Shown here: piece by piece, positions 57,890-64,000 of the stretch | How the letters are laid out: every line of letters starts with the position of its first letter | How positions within the stretch are numbered: the first letter of the stretch is position 1 | Assembly: GCF_027359395.1 (NCBI RefSeq) | Contig: NZ_CP114778.1 | Span: forward strand, 496,001-560,000 | Source: Prochlorococcus marinus str. MIT 1013 | GTDB lineage: Bacteria > Cyanobacteriota > Cyanobacteriia > PCC-6307 > Cyanobiaceae | Reading direction: 5' to 3' | Length of the DNA: 64,000 nt | Notes under the pieces: generated by a model | Databases searched by the model: none | What the model saw: the letters and a program-made list of their open reading frames with translations, nothing else | Told to the model about the DNA's origin: nothing | Position numbers and translations under genes: made by a program

Positions 57890-58540
57890 TTATTGTAAGT
57901 AATTATCTAGTTCAAGACCATTAACTAATAACTGATCAGCTGTAATATGAACACCAAAATCACTTGCTAACCATGCTCCTAGACTTCCATGTAATCCCAT
58001 AACTAATAGAATAATAGTGCCTGAAAACAAATAGGCCCATGACACTTGTCTTCCAAAATCTTTTCTAAAAACAAATCTTTGATAACCTCTCCAGATTGTC
58101 ATTGTAATTAAAATAAATAAGATTAATACTCCACCTACTCCGTGCCAAAGCATGGTCGTAATAGCTCCTTGACCAATAATACTTTTTACATTCTCTATTG
58201 GAACAGCTAGCAGCATTTCAAAGAAGCCGGTCGCTACTGTAAAAAATGTTATAAAAGAGGCTGCAAGAATGTTATACCATCCAACATCATGAAAACCAAC
58301 TCTGGTTACTGGAAAAGCTAAAAATCTAAGTATTCTCTTTTCAAAAGGATAAAGTGCTCCTGCGAAATCAAAAGCAATCCCTATAGCAAATAGCCCAATA
58401 GTAAGATGAACTAAATTTGGGTGAATAGGTATCTGATATGGAAGATCATTCGGACCCAATGAATTTTTTATCTCTGTAATCGGAGATGAGATATTGTTTA
58501 AAAAATAAAAATATTTTGTGAATATATTATAGATTATCAT
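57890..58540 (-). CDS. DUF2231 membrane protein, 216 aa
   Basis: IPIHPNLVHLTIGLFAIGIA marks the DUF2231 first helix with its HP and H. Four to five helices follow, with MLWHGVGGVLILFI and a final MGLHGSLGAWL. Coupled to the upstream gene (TAATG at 58538-58542) and two bases from subunit II. DUF2231 proteins may bind heme through their His; here two of them precede an ARTO-type oxidase, suggesting an electron-input or assembly role. Confidence 0.8.
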   Translation of the reverse strand: MIIYNIFTKYFYFLNNISSPITEIKNSLGPNDLPYQIPIHPNLVHLTIGLFAIGIAFDFAGALYPFEKRILRFLAFPVTRVGFHDVGWYNILAASFITFFTVATGFFEMLLAVPIENVKSIIGQGAITTMLWHGVGGVLILFILITMTIWRGYQRFVFRKDFGRQVSWAYLFSGTIILLVMGLHGSLGAWLASDFGVHITADQLLVNGLELDNYLQ

Positions 58541-59061
58541 TATATTACCCCATCTCTAATTGCATTAACTACTGGAACTGTATGCAGTCCATAAATCCAA
58601 ACAAGTTTATCACCTAAATAAACTTGAACACATACAAGAAAAGCAAGTATTATATCAACAAATAAAAAACCAATAGATAGATTATTGGGGTTATTTTGTC
58701 GTGAGACATAACGCCATCCAGTGATAATTGAAAGGATCGCAGCTAATGACCAACCAATCGTACTGTGATAGTTCAAAATATCCTTTGAAGATCCATAAGG
58801 GTTTGCTAAACCTGCTTCAATTTGGCCAAAAATAATAGCAACAAAAATCGCAATAGTAGCGACTATTAAATTTAGAAAACTAACCTCAAAAAGATTAGAT
58901 CTTTTTTTTAAAATACCAATAATATCAAATACAACTGCTATCAAAGTCATGGCAATTACAAAGTGAACAATTATAGGATGTATTACATCGATCCAAGGAA
59001 GATTCTTTTCGTTCAGTTCTGGTAGCAGACTCATCACTACTAGATAAAGTTGCATATACAT
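58540..59061 (-). CDS. DUF2231 membrane protein, 173 aa, first gene of the oxidase operon
   Basis: IDVIHPIIVHFVIAMTLIAV, NYHSTIGWSLAAILSIITGW and YLGDKLVWIYGLHTVPV match DUF2231 along its length. Four helices with His positions suited to heme ligation. ATG 59061 or the Met at residue 3 could be the start. Confidence 0.82.
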   Translation of the reverse strand: MYMQLYLVVMSLLPELNEKNLPWIDVIHPIIVHFVIAMTLIAVVFDIIGILKKRSNLFEVSFLNLIVATIAIFVAIIFGQIEAGLANPYGSSKDILNYHSTIGWSLAAILSIITGWRYVSRQNNPNNLSIGFLFVDIILAFLVCVQVYLGDKLVWIYGLHTVPVVNAIRDGVI

Positions 59062-59170
59062 ATCATGTCAACTCAATTAAAAACGTCAATTTTTATTTGG
59101 ATCAATACTTTTCTTTATAGTAATTAAGATTAAATGGAATTAGTTGAATAAAATCTTAAATAACTAAATC

Positions 59171-59404
59171 TCAGGATTGAGGGTAAAGTCTAGCAATCTT
59201 TTTCTTTTGCTCTTTCAAAATCTGAATTTTCCTTGAATTCTGAGATTCATTTGAATACATCTCACGAATTGAGATGTATCCGACATAGAGCATCATTAGT
59301 GAGAAAATGAAACCTGTGACTAAAATGAGAAGTCCTACTACACCTTGTGGAGCTAGAATTTCTAATCCTAAACTTTCAGCAAAATACATCAAATAAATAG
59401 TCAT
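59171..59404 (-). CDS. 77-aa single-helix membrane protein
   Basis: N-terminal MTIYLMYFAESLGLEILAPQ, helix GLLILVTGFIFSLMMLYVGY, then a basic cytosolic tail with LKEQKKKIARLYP. 110 bases upstream of the DUF2231 pair on the same strand. Unrecognised. Confidence 0.55.
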   Translation of the reverse strand: MTIYLMYFAESLGLEILAPQGVVGLLILVTGFIFSLMMLYVGYISIREMYSNESQNSRKIQILKEQKKKIARLYPQS

Positions 59405-59566
59405 CTAAAAAAATAGTATAAAAATAATCAGAAAAGAACAAAATAAATGATTCACTTACGCATTAAAATTAATACATAAAGCTTTCTCCTCTTATAAATT
59501 AGGTGATTACACTCTTTTAATAATTCTTTTAATGATGGCAGCATAAATGTTTGACTTTGTTAATTG

Positions 59567-59764
59567 ATGAAAAAAATAAAAAAGACTTTATCAAAGGTGA
59601 AAAGAGAAATTGATTTCCAGGATATTGATAGGCAGCTTCTAGTAGGTTTCGAATGCAACCAATATGATAATGATAATAAAAAATTCCTTTCAATGATAAG
59701 AGAGCAAACCAATTCAGCCTTGGATAATAAAAAGTATTGGAATGCAAATATTAAAGTTGAATAG
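59567..59764 (+). CDS. Hypothetical 65-aa basic protein
   Basis: MKKIKKTLSKVKREIDFQDI then a polar part with DNKKFLSMIREQTNSALDNK. Soluble, no domain. A second Met immediately upstream (59564) is possible. Confidence 0.4.
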   Translation: MKKIKKTLSKVKREIDFQDIDRQLLVGFECNQYDNDNKKFLSMIREQTNSALDNKKYWNANIKVE

Positions 59765-59968
59765 GCTAAGTTTTTTAATTAATAATATCTATTTAGTCAG
59801 CAAACTGCCGAATATCAACTTATTACACACTTGACTCGAATTAAACGAGAATTATTCTTGAGCAAGGATTTTTAAAATGTATCAATTGTTAGTTTATTTT
59901 ATATAAAAATATATAGACAAAAAAATTATGACGGCAATGATAATGGAAATTCATATTTAGATAAACAA

Positions 59969-60154
59969 GTGTATTTTGAAGCTGAGGATCATGATCTCTT
60001 ACCAAGTAATGGAAAAGACTCTCATAAGAATCTAGAATATAGAAACTTTTTTATTAATCATTTAAATCAATCTTTTGCTATTTCTTCTCCTTTCGGCAGA
60101 TTGGTTTCATATATAAACGCATTTTTAGATAAATATGTAGAGATGAAGAATTAG
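59969..60154 (+). CDS. Possible 61-aa protein
   Basis: GTG start; YFEAEDHDLLPSNGKDSHKN then INHLNQSFAISSPFGRLVSY. Weak evidence, frame and composition only. Confidence 0.3.
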   Translation: MYFEAEDHDLLPSNGKDSHKNLEYRNFFINHLNQSFAISSPFGRLVSYINAFLDKYVEMKN

Positions 60155-60252
60155 AGATTTATTTATAGTTTGTATAAATATAACTCTTAAACGTATTAAT
60201 TGTTTATGCAAACTTTTTCAACACAGCATATAGTTTGATTAAAAATACTAAC

Positions 60253-60381
60253 ATGAATGAATTAATAACACCATTGCCAATTGATAAAGCTATGAATAAG
60301 CTTGACTTTCGAACTTTTTTTAAAGGTATTTGGACAGGAGTATTAATTTCTTTGATTGTTCATTCTTTAGCAAATCACTGA
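60253..60381 (+). CDS. 42-aa membrane peptide
   Basis: MNELITPLPIDKAMNKLDFR then TFFKGIWTGVLISLIVHSLA. Soluble start plus one helix. Convergent with 60403-60633. Confidence 0.5.
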   Translation: MNELITPLPIDKAMNKLDFRTFFKGIWTGVLISLIVHSLANH

Positions 60382-60402
60382 TAAATTATTTATAAACCCA
60401 AT

Positions 60403-60633
60403 TTAGAAAGGCTTTAAGACTCCCTTGCCTTCCTCATCTTTTTCATCTTCTAATTTGGAATCCATAGGCTCATATTCGAATTTCCCAAAGAAACCTGACA
60501 TAAGCCAAATAATTGAAGTTCCTATAGATATTATTAAACTCCCAAAACCGAGTATAAATAGTCCTTTAAATAATAAAATTAACCCTGTTGTTAAAAGTGC
60601 TAGAGAAAAATTAAATAAAATCTGAGGATTCAT
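60403..60633 (-). CDS. 76-aa membrane protein with two helices
   Basis: Hydrophobic segments at about 7-27 and 29-49 and an acidic C-terminal tail (MDSKLEDEKDEEGKG). Unrecognised; composition supports coding. Confidence 0.55.
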   Translation of the reverse strand: MNPQILFNFSLALLTTGLILLFKGLFILGFGSLIISIGTSIIWLMSGFFGKFEYEPMDSKLEDEKDEEGKGVLKPF

Positions 60634-60840
60634 TTAAATATTTTTTTTATATTTTAGTTTATAATCTTATTAATCATCAAATATCAATTGTTAGATTTAT
60701 AGTATTTTATGCTGAATTGTTTTATTTAATTGGAATATATATATCAAATTTTACCCTTAGATTAATTAATTTAAATCTATATTTAATTAACTTATGATTA
60801 TCCCCCTTATGGATTAATTTATCTGAAATTTATTACTATA

Positions 60841-60984
60841 ATGAAGTCAAATCAAGATAGGTATTTTAATTGTCTAGAACATTGTCACAACCATGAACAA
60901 TTTGAGACTCCAAAAAGAATTTGTCTAGCAACCTTAACTGATGATCCATTTGATAATCCAAAAGTAAGCATTGATCAAACCTGA
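60841..60984 (+). CDS. 47-aa His/Cys-containing protein
   Basis: MKSNQDRYFNCLEHCHNHEQ then FETPKRICLATLTDDPFDNP. The CLEHCHNH cluster could bind metal. 17 bases before 61002-61295, so perhaps an operon. Confidence 0.5.
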   Translation: MKSNQDRYFNCLEHCHNHEQFETPKRICLATLTDDPFDNPKVSIDQT

Positions 60985-61001
60985 TTTTTAAAATCAATTA
61001 T

Positions 61002-61295
61002 ATGATTTTTAATTTCAAAACAGTAATTGAAGATTATTGTGGAACAGGAAAACTCTCTGAGGAAGAAGTTGATTTCTTAGAGAGAGAACATATTAAAACC
61101 ATGAGTTCAATTTGTGAGACATCATCTCCATCAATTGCTCATTGGAATATCTGCGAAGCTTGTAATCTTAAACAGAGAAGTTTCTGGATTTCTTGTAATG
61201 CGTCAATACTTGATAAGATTAGGCCTGTTAAGACTGGGAAGCCAAGAGCTCATAAATTATTTGATGCTCTTTGTCTGTATAAGCTTTTAAACTAA
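61002..61295 (+). CDS. Hypothetical 97-aa protein
   Basis: MIFNFKTVIEDYCGTGKLSE, then an acidic helix and WNICEACNLKQRSFWISCNA with several Cys. Not recognised. It separates the oxidase region from the iron-transport genes. Confidence 0.55.
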   Translation: MIFNFKTVIEDYCGTGKLSEEEVDFLEREHIKTMSSICETSSPSIAHWNICEACNLKQRSFWISCNASILDKIRPVKTGKPRAHKLFDALCLYKLLN

Positions 61296-61478
61296 AAAAC
61301 TAATACTATTTTTCAAATGCTTTATTTTCAATCATCCTCACAATAATTTAATTAGATTTGACTCTTTTAATAGGTTTTATTCTGTAAGAACCATCAAGCT
61401 TAAAAGTCAAGCATGTAATATTTGTACATTGCATAAATATTAGAAGAACTATCGTAAAGTTGAAATAATTTTTTTCAG

Positions 61479-62498
61479 GTGTCCTATCAAAAGTTTTTAA
61501 ACTTATTTAGAGAAAAGAATAAATTTAACGCCTTTCTTCTTTTAGCATTTATTTCTTTAGTCATAGTTCTGTCTTTAAGTAGAGGTTCGGTTGAATTAAG
61601 TAGTCATGAATTAATCAAAGCATTCTTGAGAGAAGGTGATTTAACTAATCAAATTATTTTTTGGGAACTCAGGCTCCCTAGATTAATTGCTTCTTTACTT
61701 GTTGGCTCGGCTTTAGGTATGTCTGGAGCTCTCCTACAAGGAATGCTAAGAAATGGGTTGGCAAGTCCTTACTTGCTCGGTATCTCTGCAGGCTCGGGGT
61801 TAGTAATTGTTCTGTTAATAAGCATGGGTTTATGGCTCTCTTGGATACCTATTGCTGCATGGATAGGAGCTATTATTACGACCTTAATCGTCTACTGTTT
61901 AGCAAAATCAGGGACTTCCATATCAGTAGAAAGATTGATTCTTGCAGGGGTTGCCTTAAGTAGCCTTTTTGGGTCTATTCAGTCAATGCTTCTTCTACAA
62001 ACAGAAGATGGACGAGTTCAAGCTGCTTTGACTTGGTTAATAGGTAGTCTTAATTCCAGAGGGTGGACTGAAATCAAGTTAGCTGGACCACCAATCGTCT
62101 TTGCTTTAGTTGTGGGATTATTACTCTCAAGACAATTGAATTTATTAGGCTTGGGAGATGAATTATCTGTAGGTTTAGGAAATTCTTTATTTCGTTCAAG
62201 ATGCTTGATTGGTGCATCTGCAACTCTATTAGCTGCAAGTTCAGTTAGCGTTGGTGGCTTGATTGGATTTGTAGGTTTGATTGTTCCCCATGCGACACGA
62301 TTTTTATTTGGCACAGATTACAGAGTTGTTTTGCCCTTCTCAGCTTTGTTAGGTGCCTTTACACTTAGTTCGGCCGATTTGATTGCAAGATCAGGAACTA
62401 TTGAATTGCCTGTTGGAATCATCACATCATTATTAGGTGCCCCAATTTTTATAGTCTTATTGTATAAAAGACAAAAATCCTTAACTAGTCTGAGATAG
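61479..62498 (+). CDS. FecCD-family ABC transporter permease for iron complexes
   Basis: 339 residues from a GTG start. About nine helices, with family landmarks LRLPRLIASLLVGSALGMSG, ALLQGMLRNGLASPYLLGIS, GLIVPHATRFLFGTDYR and LPVGIITSLLGAPIFIVLLY. Transports siderophore-iron, heme or cobalamin across the inner membrane. Six bases before the ATPase gene. The substrate-binding protein is not in the window. Confidence 0.94.
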   Translation: MSYQKFLNLFREKNKFNAFLLLAFISLVIVLSLSRGSVELSSHELIKAFLREGDLTNQIIFWELRLPRLIASLLVGSALGMSGALLQGMLRNGLASPYLLGISAGSGLVIVLLISMGLWLSWIPIAAWIGAIITTLIVYCLAKSGTSISVERLILAGVALSSLFGSIQSMLLLQTEDGRVQAALTWLIGSLNSRGWTEIKLAGPPIVFALVVGLLLSRQLNLLGLGDELSVGLGNSLFRSRCLIGASATLLAASSVSVGGLIGFVGLIVPHATRFLFGTDYRVVLPFSALLGAFTLSSADLIARSGTIELPVGIITSLLGAPIFIVLLYKRQKSLTSLR

Positions 62499-62503
62499 AC
62501 GTA

Positions 62504-63280
62504 ATGACACTAATAACAAAAGATTTCTCTACCGGTTATGAAGAAAATAAAATCATTAAATCGATAAGTCTCTCATTGGAGAAATCTGAGTGGTTAGGGA
62601 TTATTGGAGCCAATGGATCAGGTAAATCCACTTTTTTAAAAGGTATTAGCCGCATACTTGATGCACATACAGGTATTGCTTATTTAGATGGGTATGATAT
62701 TCATCATAGTTCTACAAAAGAAATCGCAAAAAAGATCTCTGTATTACCTCAACAAAATAGCTCAAATTTATCTTTAACGGTCTATGAATTGGTCTGCCTT
62801 GGGCGTTCCCCTCATAAAGAATGGTGGGAATTAGATCTTGATGAAAACGACTATTTTGAAGTTGAAAGATCTATTGCCTTAACTGATATGACCTGTTTAA
62901 AAGAAACGCCTATATATGCGTTGTCTGGTGGTCAACGTCAACGAGCTTTTCTTTCTCTTGCGCTTGCACAAGATGCAAAAACCCTTTTATTGGACGAACC
63001 AACAACTTTTTTAGATCTTCGTTATCAACTTCAATTTTTTGATTTACTAAAAAGACTTAATAATGAGCAAGCACTTTCAATTATTACTGTTATTCATGAC
63101 TTAAACTTGGCTGCGAGATATTGTGATCGGATTGCAATTCTTAAAGACGGCGAATTATTAGCTATCGACAAACCTAGAGAAGTTCTTACTGAAGAGCTAA
63201 TGAAACAAGCTTTTCAAGTTGAGACTTGCCAAATAGAGACTCCTATTGGTCTTCAAATATGTACAATTAAATCTTCCTGA
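62504..63280 (+). CDS. FecE-family ABC transporter ATPase for iron complexes
   Basis: 258 residues. Walker A GANGSGKST, Q-loop VLPQQNSSNLSLTVYELVCL (GRSPH follows, typical of the iron-complex family), signature LSGGQRQR, Walker B LLLDEPTTFLDL, and H-loop VIHDLNLAARYCDR. Energises the FecCD permease; directly downstream in the same operon. Confidence 0.95.
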   Translation: MTLITKDFSTGYEENKIIKSISLSLEKSEWLGIIGANGSGKSTFLKGISRILDAHTGIAYLDGYDIHHSSTKEIAKKISVLPQQNSSNLSLTVYELVCLGRSPHKEWWELDLDENDYFEVERSIALTDMTCLKETPIYALSGGQRQRAFLSLALAQDAKTLLLDEPTTFLDLRYQLQFFDLLKRLNNEQALSIITVIHDLNLAARYCDRIAILKDGELLAIDKPREVLTEELMKQAFQVETCQIETPIGLQICTIKSS

Positions 63281-63480
63281 AAGTGCAGAATTAATTGATC
63301 CACAGACATAGACGTATAGCTTTATACCTGAAAGAGAATCTAATAGCACCTTATATTTTATTTATTGGTATTACGAATCTTTTGTCTGGTTTATTTGTAT
63401 AGATCGATACTCTTTTAAAAAGTCTTTGATTACGTTTACGTCTATAAAAATAGGTATATATCTTGTTGTGTGAGGCAAGG
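63281..63480 (+). promoter_or_regulatory. Upstream region of the TonB-dependent receptor
   Basis: 200 A+T-rich bases between the ATPase and the receptor. An iron-dependent (Fur) operator would be expected, but I see no convincing Fur box. Confidence 0.3.
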
Positions 63481-64000
63481 GTGAAACTTTTTTCTAAGCT
63501 GCTGGTTATTCCTGCGGCAATTTCTTTTTTAGGTTCTTCTGCGGCAATTGCATTAGAAGTTGAAACAAATTCTTCTAAAGGATTTGAAGTTAACTCAAAA
63601 AGAAATTCAACTTTAATTGCTCAAGTAGAGCAGGAAGATATAGCGGGAAAACTTAAAATTACAGTTACTGGTACTAAGACACCAAGAGCAACCTCTGAAT
63701 ATCCAGGAAGTGTAACTGTAATAGAAGGAGAGGAAATATACTCAAATCAGTCTCCTACTTTAAGAAATTTATTAAAGGATGTACCTGGTGTTAGTACAAA
63801 GAAATTCACTCAAAGTGGAGTAAGGGGAATAACAAGTCAAGAAGACGTAAATATTAGGGGAATGAATGGCGATAGAGTCTTAATGCAAGTTGATGGAATA
63901 AGACTACCTACTTATTCCTATGGAAGTTATTACACATTTGGCAGAGGTAGTTATGTAGATTTCAATACACTCAAATCAGTTGAAGTTCTGAAAGGTCCCG
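63481..64000 (+). CDS. TonB-dependent outer-membrane receptor (5' part)
   Basis: From GTG 63481: signal peptide KLFSKLLVIPAAISFLGSSA, a linker, then the plug domain with ITVTGTKTPRATSEYPGSVT, LRNLLKDVPGVS, VNIRGMNGDRVLMQVDGIRL and FNTLKSVEVLKGP, where the window ends. It imports iron complexes across the outer membrane using TonB energy. 200 bases separate it from the ATPase gene, so it probably has its own promoter. Rare in Prochlorococcus. Confidence 0.93.
   Translation, partial: MKLFSKLLVIPAAISFLGSSAAIALEVETNSSKGFEVNSKRNSTLIAQVEQEDIAGKLKITVTGTKTPRATSEYPGSVTVIEGEEIYSNQSPTLRNLLKDVPGVSTKKFTQSGVRGITSQEDVNIRGMNGDRVLMQVDGIRLPTYSYGSYYTFGRGSYVDFNTLKSVEVLKGP

Noticed and set aside
16-64000. CRISPR array
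   Set aside because: No regularly spaced identical repeats were seen; the repeats in the island are long, few and of mixed orientation.

Overview
The window reads as a chromosome segment of a marine picocyanobacterium, most likely Prochlorococcus of a low-light clade. The reasons are strong A+T richness, a psbA gene beside an array of tiny high-light-inducible (Hli) proteins ending in the TGQIIPG signature, psb28, clpS, DUF2839 and DUF2231 genes, and very many 30-60 codon membrane peptides. Clade assignment is inference; protein families are recognised from motifs only, with no database search.

Layout. 0-3 kb: a five-gene hli array (minus) and psbA (plus). 3-12.5 kb: accessory small genes, including alpha-beta-barrel-like proteins, a DUF4326-like family, overlapping membrane-peptide operons and several decayed genes. 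12.8-30.7 kb: a type IV pilus locus with major pilin, prepilin peptidase, GspC/PilP-like lipoprotein, a large Cys-rich pilin, PilB-PilT-PilC on plus, and convergently a PilQ-PilN-PilO-pseudopilins-PilM-like operon on minus, with two more pilins outside. 31-50 kb: a mosaic island with a tyrosine recombinase, two direct repeats carrying the 3' half of a tRNA-Pro(UGG), four copies of a repeated terminator-ended element that looks like a non-coding RNA, repeated tails of a small HTH protein, and many small genes present in two or three diverged copies. The last traits resemble the tRNA-linked mobile islands (tycheposons) described in Prochlorococcus. 50-53 kb: psb28, a DUF2834 protein and an alpha/beta hydrolase. 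53-59.4 kb: a heme-copper oxidase operon (two DUF2231 proteins, subunits II, I and III, then a GMC oxidoreductase). Subunit II lacks the CuA ligands and subunit I has a YSHPAVY motif, so this is an alternative (ARTO-like) oxidase rather than a cytochrome c oxidase. 61.5-64 kb: FecCD permease, FecE ATPase and the start of a TonB-dependent receptor, i.e. iron-complex uptake; the window ends inside the receptor.

How it fits together. psbA, Hli, Psb28 and a PsaJ-like peptide serve photosystem maintenance. The pilus locus holds most of what is needed to build and retract type IV pili. The oxidase next to iron-uptake genes suggests a respiratory and iron module. The island at 31-50 kb appears to have grown by repeated insertion, duplication and decay around tRNA-derived attachment sites. 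Its most novel feature is the repeated RNA-like element, twice found divergent from a 50-residue CxxC protein.
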